Shown: positions 12,124-23,104 of the stretch, in pieces
Layout: each line of letters begins with the position of its first letter
Numbering within the stretch: the stretch's first letter is position 1
Assembly (NCBI GenBank): GCA_026122225.1
Contig: JANEZZ010001678.1
Span: 744,001-808,000, forward strand
From: Heloderma charlesbogerti
Lineage: Eukaryota; Chordata; Lepidosauria; Squamata; Helodermatidae
Length of the DNA stretch: 64,000 bases
Direction of reading: 5' to 3'
Program-made: the position numbers and the translations under genes
Notes under the pieces: model-generated
The model's database searches: none
What the model saw: the letters and a program-made list of their open reading frames with translations, nothing else
What the model was told of the DNA's origin: nothing

Positions 12124-12494
12124 CTGGATCTATGAAGATTAGCTGCCTCCGTTTCCAGGTCCGTTCAACTCCCCTCAGGGCGCAGGGAACCTCCGCAAGG
12201 ATGAATAGGCTGCCTGCCTCCTCGATCTTTCCAGGCGGTGGCAGCTGTGTTTCCCCCTCTCTCCCAGATTGCTCTGTCTTTGTGATCTGCTTGCTGCTCC
12301 CGATCCGCAGAGCAGTGATGGAGCGAGCCTTCTGCGGGAAGCCTCATCAGTGGATGGACCTCCGGCTTCCACTCTGGCCAACAGCGACGCTGTGAGGCTC
12401 AGGCGGAGAACTGCAAGGGATTCTTTCTCATTCAGCTTTAGGCAGAGACACAACTTGGATGTGATCCTATTTTGGTGCGTGAGGAACAAACATG
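11815..12494 (-). repeat. Near-identical promoter-to-EC1 block shared with 25226-25915
   Basis: Only a few differences are seen by eye across about 680 bp, for example CATCTGGATC against CATTTGGATC and GTGATCTGC against GTGATGTGC. Identity drops on both sides. The block spans the CSE, the 5'UTR, the signal peptide and EC1. Confidence 0.8.
12378..12417 (-). promoter_or_regulatory. Protocadherin CSE promoter motif for exon starting 12123
   Basis: Plus-strand text CCAACAGCGACGCTGTGAG ... GAGAACTGCAAG. The CGCT core is present on the gene strand, about 255-295 bp upstream of the ATG. Surrounding sequence is CpG-rich. Confidence 0.85.
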
Positions 12495-13076
12495 CATACC
12501 CCCAAGACTAAAGGGCTTTGCACAGGAAGATGTTTCTATAAAGTTTATCTCCAGCTTTTTGTGTGTGCATGTTTTTGAATTACTTATTTGTTTCACTGAA
12601 GGTTCTTTCATCCATGTCAAGTTATTTTAATATAATGACTGTGATATTGCTACTGTGGAAATTATGGAAATAATTTGAACCAAACCAGATATCTGAGCTT
12701 CACAGAGCAGAATCAGAATCCTAGCATTGTTGTTATCCCATTAATTTTATTCTGAGTTTTCCTGGCTGGATCATGGGTTCCTTGTATGTGTGATTTCTGC
12801 TTTGATTCCAAAGAATTTCTATGTATCTCCAGTTACAATCACAATGTTTCAGGCCAATTTACTCAATCACAGATATCCTGGTTTTCTTTTGTTTTCTGTG
12901 ATACACAAGTCTTCCCTCTAATTAATCAGAGTGAGGTTACGAATAGGCAAAGGCTTGGCTCTCCTGTGCATGGCCAAAAGAAATGAAGCTGTTTTAGTGT
13001 ATTACTTTATTACTTAAACCCCCCCCCCCAAACCCTGGAGTTGTTGTTTTTGTTCAATTAGAACAATTTTGTTCAA
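12495..13076. repeat. Segmental duplication, unit A, upstream flank of type II exon
   Basis: This flank aligns in patches with about 25916-26450: TTTCATCCATGTC against TTTCATTCATGTC, AATGACTGTGATATTGCTA in both, and TCTGCTTTGATTC in both. Unit B carries an extra repeat at 26042-26207 that is absent here. Confidence 0.65.
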
Positions 13077-13157
13077 TTGTGAACCTCCCAGAGAGCTTCT
13101 GCTATTGGGCGGTATAGAAATGAAACAAACAAACAAACAAACAAACAAACAAACAAA
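13077..13157 (+). mobile_element. L2-type LINE 3' end with (AAAC)n tail
   Basis: Reads CTCCCAGAGAGCTTCTGC then GGGCGGTATAGAAATG, followed by (AAAC)n at 13122-13157. Only the 3' terminus is present. Confidence 0.65.
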
Positions 13158-13771
13158 TAGAACACTCGACCAACCTATTTTTGTTGCTGCTCCCCTTGCC
13201 TTGTTACTCTCTCCCCATTTTCCCTAGAAAAATAAAACTATTTCCTTGCCTTGGGAAAAGGGGAGAGGGGAGCAGGTAGCGCAGGGCTCCTGTTCTGACA
13301 GGAGAGGCCTGTGCCTTCTCCCTGGCTGCAACTGATGCTCGGTGTAGCTGAGAAGACCCCCTGCAGGGCCACCTCATATCCAAGATAAAGCTTTTTTGGA
13401 TTCAAACATCTTCTCACCAAGGCTGCACTGCCCAGAGCCAGTCTCCCTCAGGAGCAAAAAGGTGGCTTGTGAAGAGGTGCCTGAAGAGGCAAATGGTATC
13501 AGAAGACTCAAGCAAGTGACAGAAGCTCTTTCTTGAACATAGGCATGAGCCCCACATGAAGGGGAGGCAGCTCAGGTGTGCCAGGTGTTGTGTTTCCTAT
13601 AGCCAGAGGTGGGGCAAGCCACACGGGCAGGTTGCTTTCACTGAGTGGGAAGCAGCACCTGCATGGGGGTGGAGGGTGTCCATTGGCATCCTGGGGGATT
13701 ATAAGAGATGCGGGAGGTGGGTGAGTACGCAGGACTTGGGGAGAGCTCTGCTGGGGTTTCCTTTTGTCACG
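13158..13771. other. Intergenic, no gene recognised
   Basis: Fairly GC-rich for the region. Short frames on both strands show no recognisable domain. Confidence 0.45.
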
Positions 13772-13990
13772 TAACATAGAGAAACCTAAGAAAATCCCTG
13801 CTATGTTAGCCCAAAGGCCCATCTATCCCAGAATCCTGTTTCTGACAGTAGCTGACAAGAGGAAGGCCTCCAGAAAGCCTACACGCAGGGCGTAGAGGCA
13901 GCAGCCATCCCCGCCGGCCTGCCCCCCAGAAAGTGGCATGCAGCGGCACACAGCTTCTGGACCTGAAGGTTCCAATTAGCGATCACGGCT
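13772..13990 (+). repeat. Reptilian interspersed repeat (SINE-like)
   Basis: Text such as GCCCAAAGGCCCATCTA, AGAATCCTGTTTCTGACAG and AGAAAGCCTACA is typical of a widespread squamate interspersed repeat. No Pol III boxes were confirmed, so the class is tentative. Confidence 0.45.
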
Positions 13991-14135
13991 AATAGCCACT
14001 GACAGTTCCCTCCTCCGTGAATCAAGGAACTGACTCACTGCTTGCTAATTCGCCTAATCTCAGGTGCAAAGCAGGCCTATGGCCTCAGACTCTGCTTTCT
14101 CCCCCCACGCCTTTCTCCCCCTGCCCTCCACATCA

Positions 14136-15400
14136 GTTCTTACTTCCTGGAGGATAAAACCGGAGGCGTTTCAAAGTTAGGAGCCCTGAGCCCCCTTCAG
14201 GTATTACTCACATGAGGGGCAAAACATGTGGAAGGGAGCGGTGAGGCTGCATGTTTAGACCCACCCCTGGCATCACGTGGCTCCGCCCAGCCCTGCCCCT
14301 GCTGTCCACAGGTTGGTGTGGATGCCAGAGACGGGGAAGCCCTCACACATTCACACAGCTACGTATGGCGGCTTCCCTGGGTCCTGGAGCCCTGCACAGG
14401 AAACTCCCCGGGAAGGCTTCCCCGCCTCAGCCAACCACGCTAACATGAGGATGGTGGGGGCAGGGCTAGGAGGAGGCATGTGACACTGGGGGCGGAACAA
14501 AGGACATGACCCCACAGTCATGCATGAAGGGGGCAGCATTTGTACCAGCAGCAGGAAATGTAGGATGCAAACTGGTACCAGACACAAAGGAAAACTAGTG
14601 GTTGGTAAAAATCATAATTCTATTGATTTATGTCTTTTATATTTTTAGTGTTTGTAGTCAAGAGTTTTATGTGACTAATTTTCATTTACTAATTTGTTTT
14701 TTATATTTAAGGTTATTTAAATGACCTGATTTGTTCTGTATTATTTTTTGTGTGGATTTGAGGTATATTATGTGGATTTTATATTCCAATCCTACTTTAC
14801 TTTTTCGTATCTTTACTTGTATGATGGGTTCCTTTCCATGTTTAGTAAGTTGCTCTGGTCTCTGTGGCAAACACAATACATTAATCCATGTCATGGCTAA
14901 GGCATGAGCTGCAAACCATGAAAATCCCAGTTAAAATACCATTTCAGCCAGAAATTCACTAGCATGATCTCTCAGCTTTAAATATGAGATATAAGAATTA
15001 TATGGTGTATTATTGCTAGGGCCATTCATGTGGATAAGGAGGGACACATATGTAATAAATACTAAATTACTATGGACATGTTTGTGAAGCACTTTGGATA
15101 TTTGAACTGCACAATATGCATTCATAGTATTATTAAAGCAGGTTCTACTTTTGGTGAATCATATCTGCTTAATATCCTCTATACTATTTTGCTTGGTTTA
15201 TTGTACCATTTGTTTAGTTCTTATTCTAGGGTCTTACATACTGCTGAAATTAAATTATGAAGTAGGGATCCCGCCTCATTTTCACTGTCCTAAAGCAGTA
15301 CATAACATCACAGCTCTGGTGGCCTAAGTTCCATAATGAGATCTCTCCCATCCACCGCTCTCTCTCGCTCTCTCACGCGTTCTCTCTCACACACTTTTCA
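14136..15400. repeat. Segmental duplication, unit B, first block
   Basis: Counterpart of 1407-1917, 3134-3441 and 3884-4030, in the same order. It lacks the insertions at 1918-3133 and 3442-3883, so it shows the pre-insertion state for both. Confidence 0.75.
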
Positions 15401-15799
15401 TAAAAGGCATGATAGAGACCATTGCTCCAAAAGCATATTCTAATTACAGTGGAATCCTACATCCTAATAGCAAAGTCATTCTCTGAGTGAGGACACTTAT
15501 GCAGCCAAAATTACACCATCCACACACAAGAGGGAAATATCAGTAGTCTTGGGGTAATGCCAAGGTTTGCACACATACCGGAAAAAGTACTTTAGAAAAA
15601 AACACACAGTGCAATGAGGACTGAGCATGCTCAGTGGCCACAGAATGCTGAGTGAACGGCAAACTGGGAGTATGGGAAGGTGAATGGAATGGAGTATCCT
15701 AAAAAGAGGACATGACTGGCTAGGTGGAACCCTGAACAGCAGCACTTACAAATATACACACCCAGGCTCAATCTAGTCGTCTTGTCTGCCTACTGAGGT

Positions 15800-16715
15800 A
15801 GATTGAGTCAACCTAGGCTCAATCTACCAAGTCATCTTGTCTGCCTCCTGAGGAATCTGTATAACGACCAAGTAGCAATGGTAAGAACAGACCATGGAAC
15901 AACGGACTGGTTTAAGATTGGGAAAGGAGTACGGCAGGGTCGTATACTCTCACCCTACCTATTCAACCTGTACGCAGAACACATCATGCGACGTGCTGGG
16001 CTTGATGAAGCCAAGGCTGGAGTTAAAATCTCTGGAAGAAACATTAACAATCTCAGATATGCAGATGATACCACTTTGATGGCTGAAAGCGAGGAGGAGC
16101 TGAGGAACCTCATGACGAAGGTGAAAGAAGAAAGTGCAAAAGCTGGGTTGCAGTTAAACTTAAAAAAAAACAAGATTATGGCAACCAGCTTGATTGATAA
16201 CTGGCAAATAGAGGGATAAAACGTGGAGGCAGTGAGACATCACACTGACAACAAAGGTCCACGTAGTTAAAGCAATGGTATTCCCTGTAGTAAGCTATGG
16301 CTGTGAGAGCGGGACCATAAGGAAGGCTGAGCGAAGAAAGATAGATGCTTTTGAACTGTGGTGCTGGAGGAAAATTCTGAGAGTGCCTTGGACTGCAAGA
16401 AGATCAAACCAGTCCATACTCCAGGAAATAAAGCCAGACTGCTCACTTGAGGGAATGATCTTAAAGGCAAAACTGAAGTACTTTGGCCACATAATGAGAA
16501 GACAGGATAGCCTGGAGAAGATGCTGGTGCTAGGGAAAGTGGAAGGCAAAAGGAAGAGGGGCCGACAAAGGGCAAGATGGATGGATGATATTCTGGAGGT
16601 GACGGACTCGACCTTGGGGGAGCTGGGGGTGGCGACGGCCAACAGGAAGCTCTGGCGTGGGCTGGTCCATGAAGTCACGAAGAGTCGGAAGTGGCTGACC
16701 GAATAAACAACAACA
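15800..16715 (+). mobile_element. BovB (RTE) LINE fragment with partial reverse transcriptase
   Basis: The translation carries RT landmarks: KGVRQGRILSPYLFNLYAEH, NNLRYADDTTLMAES and KVKEESAKAGLQLN. It then breaks near 16220-16265, where a stretch is deleted, and resumes with AFELWCWRKIL and GLVHEVTKSRK. The catalytic YADD is intact, but the usual C of GCILSP is R and the frame is broken. AGGCTCAATCT lies near both ends (about 15812 and 16718), a plausible 11-bp target duplication. It ends in AATAAACAACAACAAC. Confidence 0.88.
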
Positions 16716-16739
16716 ACAGGCTCAATCTTGGGGCCCTGC

Positions 16740-17515
16740 ACTTTGCAGCATTGCTCGTTACATGGAGAGAGCCTATTGAAAACACTTGTGTGTCTGTAAG
16801 GTCTATGCAGACCTTCAACTTAACATGTGGAGGTCAGGATCTGGGGAACTGTGTGAGATCCTGTCCCCCATCCAGATGTGCACTCATGTGTATATGAGAA
16901 AAGGCAAGGCCGGCATGGTTAGGCACCTGCTGAGGGCCCACACTCCAGCAGGGGCCCACTGACAAGAGCCCCTTGGAGCTGCTCCACCTCTTCACCAGTG
17001 CAGCCTGTTTGTCCACCTGTTCCTCACTGTGGCCCAGACAATGGTGGTGGTGAGAAGGAGAAGCAGGAGATGTCACTGCCTGAGGGATGGGGCCCATTGA
17101 GTGTGTCTTGCTCAAGTGCCCTCAAAACCTGGATCTGGCACGGAAAGGGTGCCAGGACAGAACCCAAGAAATTAAATTTATTGGCTGTCTATGGGTGCTT
17201 CCAGATGGAGGGGTCCTAGCGCTAACAATGAGAAGGTGTTGTGTAGCTATTTAATCTTTTCTTACTTAATGGATCTTCCATGGTAAGAAAAAGATGGAAG
17301 TGGTGAGAAAACATGAGAAGGCTACGAGTGGGAGACGACGATGTCTAGACCCTCTGTAAAATTCTGTGAATCAAGCAAGGTGATGGAACAATAAAAGCCT
17401 CATCTGGAAGAACCCTATATGGAGATTATAGACTCAGCCACTTAGTACAATATATATTGTAACATTTTTAATCTCAATAAAAAGATGCATACACTTAAAA
17501 GTAGGTACTAATATT
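16740..17515. repeat. Segmental duplication, unit B, 3' flank of type I exon
   Basis: Counterpart of about 4500-4787. The shared GATTATAGACTCAGCCA is at 17424 here. About 530 bp between the matched parts is not seen in unit A and shows no gene. Confidence 0.7.
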
Positions 17516-17518
17516 CTC

Positions 17519-18485
17519 TTTTTGAGTAAGGTCTTTGAGATGCTTTTGGATGAACCAGATTATCTAGATGCATGTCCATCCAGTTTCAAGCCTGTGCTTG
17601 GCACTGAAATGGCCTTGGTCCACCTGATGGATGACCCCTGTCAGGAGAGAGGCTTGTGCCTCTATGGGGGGAGTGCAAGACTCTTGGTTCTCCTTGACCT
17701 CTCTGGGCAGCTTTTGATAGTATATCAACCATGATACCTGACTGGGTGTAGGAGGCACAGCGTCAGTTCCAGAAAGTAGCACTGGATGATTTCTGCTCAA
17801 CATTTCTGGTTTGTCAGCTACAACCATTCCTGGATGGGGAGTCTGGCCACAGTGGTTCATGCTGTGGTGTCCTTCTGATTGGATTACTATAATGAGTTGT
17901 ATGTGGGGGTTGCTCCTGAAGATGGCTCAGAAGCTTCAGCCTGCACAGAATGTGGTGGCTATGACTAACCGGCACAGCCAGGTGGAGGCATTTTACACTG
18001 ATTCTCAAAGAGCTGCACTGGCTGCCTATTGCTTCTAAGTGCAAGTCAAAGTGCTGGTGCCTACTGTTAAAGCCCTAAATGGCTTCGAACTGATATATCT
18101 GCAGGAGCATCTCTCCCTATACCAGCCTGCCCATCCCTTAAGGCCATCAGGGGAGGCTCTTCTCCAAGCACCATGGCACATTATGTGACAACAAGGGAAA
18201 GGCTCTGTGGTGGCACCGTGATTGTGGAACATCCATCTCATGGAACTGGCACCGACATTGTGATCTTTATGTACTACGTCAAAGCCAGGCACTTTAACTT
18301 GGTTTATAAAGCTGGCTGATATGAGCTGTCTATTTTATGTATTTACTGCATTTTTTTTTTACTGTAGCTGATGTTGTTTATTATTTGTATTGCATAGTAT
18401 ATTAGGATTTTAATTACATTTTGTATACTGCCCTACCATCATAAGATGAAGGGCAGGAATCATCATCATCATCATCATCATCATC
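17519..18485 (+). mobile_element. L2-type LINE fragment ending in (ATC)n
   Basis: Decayed frames resemble L2 reverse transcriptase (LDACPSSFKPVLGTEMALVHL) and, further on, its C-terminal part (LHWLPI-like region near 18010-18040). The 3' end is followed by (ATC)n at about 18459-18485. It sits between the unit B flank and the splice donor of the exon ending at 18505. It is absent at the same place in unit A. Confidence 0.7.
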
Positions 18486-18504
18486 CACTCAAATGAAAAC
18501 TCAC

Positions 18505-20913
18505 CATATTAGCTTTATCCATCTCAGAATTTAGGATATTGCCTCCATTGGCTGCCAGAAACACACCAGACTTATTGTCACAACCAGTTTGAACACTGGG
18601 TGCTGGAAAAGTAAATTCATGCATCCTGGACTCAGATGACAAGCAGAGCTGATAGGAATAAGGCAATGTCCCTTCCTCATAGTTTGGTGGGAATATGACA
18701 GCATTGTTTGGATGGGGGACAGGACCAAAGCACTGCAGGAATTTGGGATTCCCCGATCGTCGAAGCTTCATCACAATGACCAGAGTCACTGTCAAGAGGA
18801 ATAAGAACGAAATCAAAGCTAAGGCCAGAACCAAGTAGAACTGGAGATCAGACTGATTCTCTGAGCCGCTGGATTGGTTGTTGATTTCCGGAAGTGCCTC
18901 TTGGAAGTTTTCGGCAAAGACCAGGTTGAGACTCACAGTAGCAGACAGTGCTGGCTGCCCGTTATCCCTTACTAAGATCACTAGCTTCTGCTTCGCAGCA
19001 TCCCTTTCCAAAAACATCCGCGATGTCCTGATCTCACCGTTATGGGGCCCGATGGTGAAGAGCCCTGGCTCAGTGGCCTGCAGCAGATGGTAGGAGAGCC
19101 AAGCGTTGTGCCCAGAGTCAGCATCCACCGCCACCACCTTCGTCACCAGGAAACCCTCCTCTGCCGAGCGTGGCACCATCTCAAACATGGCTGATCCCTC
19201 CACCCCTTGGGACGGGTAGAGAATTTGAGGGCTTTTGTCATTCTGGTCCAGGATAAACACTGCCACCGTGGCATCACTGCTGAGGGGTGGGGAGCCGCCA
19301 TCTTGTGCCCTCACCACCAGTTGAAGCTCCCTGCATTGTTCGTAGTCAAAGGAGCGCTGAGCATAGATCGTCCCAGTTTCAGAGTTGATGGAGAGGTAAG
19401 ACGAGAGAGGGAGCTCCTCAGTGTGGCTGCTGAGGATGGAGTAAGTGATTTGAGCATTGTGGCCCAGATCTGGGTCTGAGGCTTTGACACTGAAAATGGA
19501 GGAGCCTGAAGGATTGTTCTCTGGCACGTAGGCAGTGTAAGAGGGTTTCTCGAAGGCAGGGGCGTTATCATTAATATCGGAAATCTGCACTGAGATGGTT
19601 CTGTCTGTGTAAAGAGGCGGTGTGCCGTTGTCTGTGGCTGTGATGGTGATATTGTATTCTGGAGTGCTTTCTCTGTCCAAGGGACCATCCGTAAGAAGCT
19701 TATAGAAGTTACTGGATGCTGATACTATTTTGAATGGCAAAACATCTTTTACATGGCAAGTAACTCTCCCATTATCCCCAGAATCTCTATCGCTTACGCT
19801 GATAAGGGCTACCAGAGTTCCTACTGCAGAATCTTCAGGTACAGGGCTGGATAAAGAAGCAAGAATAACTTCTGGGGCATTGTCATTCTCATCCAATATC
19901 TTTATTTCAACATTACAGTGAGCCACTAATCCACCTCCATCTCTTGCTTCTACTGCCATCACATATCTCCCCGTTTCCTCAAAGTCCAGGTCTTCCTTAA
20001 CTGTAATTGTCCCATCTTGTGGATCCAAGTAGAATTTCTGACCAGCACTTTCAGGGATGTTGCTAAAATTATAGTTGATGTGGCCATTTGAGCCCTCATC
20101 CCTATCTGTGGCTTTCACCTGTATTACTGAAAATCCATGTGGTGTGTTCTCTCTGAGGTTTACTACGTATGTGTCTTGAGCAAAGAGAGGTGAGTTGTCG
20201 TTGGCATCAATGACACTAATCCATATTTTGGCTGTCCCAGTTTTGGCAGGCTCCCCTCCATCCAGAGCCATAAGGATTAAATGGAAACTGTTTTCACTTT
20301 CACGATCCAATTGTCTGTTCAATATTAATTCTGCATATTTATTTCCATCTTCTCTCTGTCTAACTTCCAGAATAAAATACTGATTTATGCTAAGGTGGTA
20401 ATCCTGGAGAGAGTTCACCCCGATATCAGGATCTTCAGCTTGCCCACGGAGAAATGTGGTTCCTGGTAAGGAGGATTCACTTATCTCTAGCTTGAGATCA
20501 TCATTTAAGAAACGTGGTACATTATCATTAATGTCCTGGATCTCTACAGTTACATGAAAAATATTCATAGGGCTGTCAGCCACCACTTCAAAATTGATGG
20601 CGCAGAATGCAGTTTCCCCACATAATTCCTCCCTGTCAATCCTGTTATTTACATATATATTTCCATTTTCTGCACTGATAGAGAAGTATTGCTTTTTACC
20701 TAATGACAGAATATAGAGATTGAGATTCGCTATATCTACAGTATTCATTCTCAAATCTTTGGTGAGGCTCCCTACAATGGAACCCTTTTCCATTTCCTCA
20801 GGGACTGAATACCGAAAGTGTTCTGAGGCAGTTTGGCAGAACAAAGACAACAAGAAGAGGAGAGGTACTTGCCTTCTTACAGAATTGCTGTTATCTTTGT
20901 TTCTGCCGTCCAT
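18505..20913 (-). CDS. Clustered protocadherin variable exon, gamma-B-like, type I copy 2
   Basis: This 803-codon first exon has the same architecture as type I copy 1: signal peptide to about residue 30, six EC repeats, helix and tail. EC1 has diverged (SEHFRYSVPEE, loop LCGETAFC). From late EC2 to the end I count 7 residue differences by eye from copy 1, out of about 585. The EC5-EC6 linker is again DQNDK. The exon ends with an M codon before GTGAGT (18499-18504). The donor is intact although an L2 tail ends only about 14 bp further into the intron. The start is the first ATG, about 270 bp below its CSE. The gamma-B assignment rests on the same motifs as copy 1. Confidence 0.93.
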
Positions 20914-21180
20914 CCCACCTGCTGCAAAATGTGCTTTATCCTTGTTTTGTGTGATTGGACAAGCTGAGGAGTTTCAAATTCCCATCAGGATACAGGAATA
21001 CACAATAAACGATCTGTTAAATTTGTATATGCTGCAGTGGTTTTCTTTTCTCAGCAAAAGTGTTTGCATGTCTCTGTGTTCTGCTCTTTCAGAGATCTGC
21101 AGTCCGTGGCCAGGCTGAGCAATCACACTGCAGGAAGCATCATCAGCGGATTCCCAGCTCCTCTGTGAGAACTATGTTGT

Positions 21181-21220
21181 CCAACAGCGGCACTCTGAGT
21201 CTCAGATGGAGAACTGCAAG
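21181..21220 (-). promoter_or_regulatory. Protocadherin CSE promoter motif for exon starting 20913
   Basis: Plus-strand text CCAACAGCGGCACTCTGAG ... GAGAACTGCAAG, identical through the core to the CSE at 7448-7487. The CGCT core is present. Confidence 0.85.
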
Positions 21221-21239
21221 GGGTGTCTTCTCTTTTAAA

Positions 21240-21761
21240 CAAATAATGTGTAAGGGCTTCATTAACTTTTAATGCTAGTGTGTAACAAGCACAGCCCTTC
21301 CTCAAATACGGAATGTGTAACTTTTTCTGGTTTTTCAAAAGACAGGATTTGCTTTTGTTTTGTCAGTACCATCAGAAAGGACTCAACTTCTTTCAAAAAT
21401 TTCAAATAGTAAGTAACCAGGAGAGAACAAGCAATCATGCATTTCTATATTTATCCTTTGCCTGTTTTTCAAGAGAAGCTTTTCATAAGGAACTTACGTG
21501 ATACAAAAGTGTTCCAACCCTCAGAACTTTTTTTACTGGTAGGTGTAATGTTTTTACTCAGCACTCACTGAGTACTGTGTAGTTATTCTTTCATTTTTGT
21601 ATACTTTTCAGAGTCATTTACAACATAACAGAGCAGGAATCTTAGCTTTGCTATCGAGTTTACATTTGACAGGGAATTCAGTTGAATCTTCTTGGCTTAT
21701 GAGCGTATCTGTACGATGCACATATGCAAATATGTATAATTGAATCCAAACATATGTAGTG
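21240..21761. other. Intergenic, no gene recognised
   Basis: AT-rich upstream DNA. It corresponds loosely to the region above 7500 in unit A but is poorly alignable by eye. Confidence 0.4.
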
Positions 21762-21965
21762 AATGGGACCAGAACTCCATGGAAGAGCACATGCTTCGAA
21801 TGCATAAGGTCCCAGGTTCAATCATCCAAAGCCAAAGGATTTGGGGTATTAAGGCTGAGAAATCATGAGATCCCAGAGAACTGCTGCCAGACCAGTACCA
21901 AACCAATACTGGGCTAGATGGACCAATGGCCTTACTTGGTATAAAGCATCTTCACATGTCCATAC
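21762..21965 (+). mobile_element. tRNA-derived SINE
   Basis: A tRNA-like head (GAAGAGCACATGCTTCGAATGC) is followed by the B box GGTTCAATC at 21815-21823. The tail domain contains CTGGGCTAGATGGACCAATGG. The same family lies in opposite orientation at 32036-32240. Confidence 0.75.
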
Positions 21966-22079
21966 ATATATACTTAAGACATCGTAGGTCCACACATGAA
22001 TATAAAAGCCCCACCCATCCACACAGGCTTCTCTTATTTGACATATCCTTTGGAAGTGTGCCCTAGAGCATTCTAAAGA

Positions 22080-22450
22080 GAGCTTGGGAATTCATATGTA
22101 AGATGGAATTTCTTTCCTAACATGTCACAGTTCAATTTTTATGTAGTTTCATTTAAACTAATGCATGCCTGCCCATGTTCCTCTCGCTTTCTTTGTCAGC
22201 CAGTACCCCTTAAAGGCTATGTGCCCTATAGTTAACATGTAGTGCTGTGGGTGAGTGAGTACTTAGGGATCTTTATGTTTGGCGAACGTTTTCTTCTCTC
22301 CACTTCATATTTTAAGGAAATTGATGGACTCAATAGACCCACATGGTTCAGTGATGCAGTTCTAGCTAATAAGAATACTACAGGATTTGGGTGTTTTTAC
22401 CCACAGTGTTGAATATTGGCCCATAAACCTTTAACGAGGATGAACATAAG
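22080..22450. repeat. Segmental duplication, unit B, third block
   Basis: Counterpart of 8890-9300, downstream of the type II exon. The remaining 22451-23104 shows no gene. Confidence 0.65.
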
Positions 22451-23104
22451 AAGCATGTCAGGCCTTTCCTGCTGGAAACAGGAAATTACTACCAGGCTGT
22501 TCATGAACATGTCTCCTGTCTCTGGCACTTAGTTCTTGTTGCCTAACCTCTAGCCCATCCATGACTACGTCTCCTGCTTCTGGTCCTTGATCACTGCTTG
22601 TCTGATCTGGAACCTCATCTCTGGCTGGACTTCATCACATGATCTACTTCTGGCCCTTTTGACTTAGGTTGTCTTTGGGTGGAGGCAGAACCAAGCCCCA
22701 GAGGTGGTTTATCTCTGAACTTGGATGAGGTTTGACAACATTAAAATGTATCACAATTGCCCTAAGAACATCACATAATTGTAACAACAATTATCTCCCA
22801 TGGGTTTTTTTCCTATAAAGTCAGGCCATTGTTTCATTCCCCCAAACACTACACAGTTGCTGGAACAGCAGAACAGGCTAAAGGCAATCAACATGAAATA
22901 CATGTCACAAAGAAGAGAGCACAACTATGTGATTGCAATTTATAAGGACACCATAAAATAAAGCCTATTCCACATTCTATTTAATTCCCCAAAGATCTTT
23001 ATAAGCTATATCTTTTGATGCACACAATTAATATTTCAATTAAACTTAAAATAAAAAGTAATGGAATGAACGTTGCAAGTAATTCTTGGGGTAGGGAATC
23101 TTAC

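Noticed and set aside
11814..12395. Long plus-strand frame (193 codons), repeated at 25225-25806
   Set aside because: It is antisense to the CpG-rich type II EC1/5'UTR. Its conservation is explained by the near-identical block on the other strand.
15803..16706. Reverse-transcriptase frames as possible host genes
   Set aside because: YADD motif, truncation, frame breaks and AAC-rich tail mark them as BovB.
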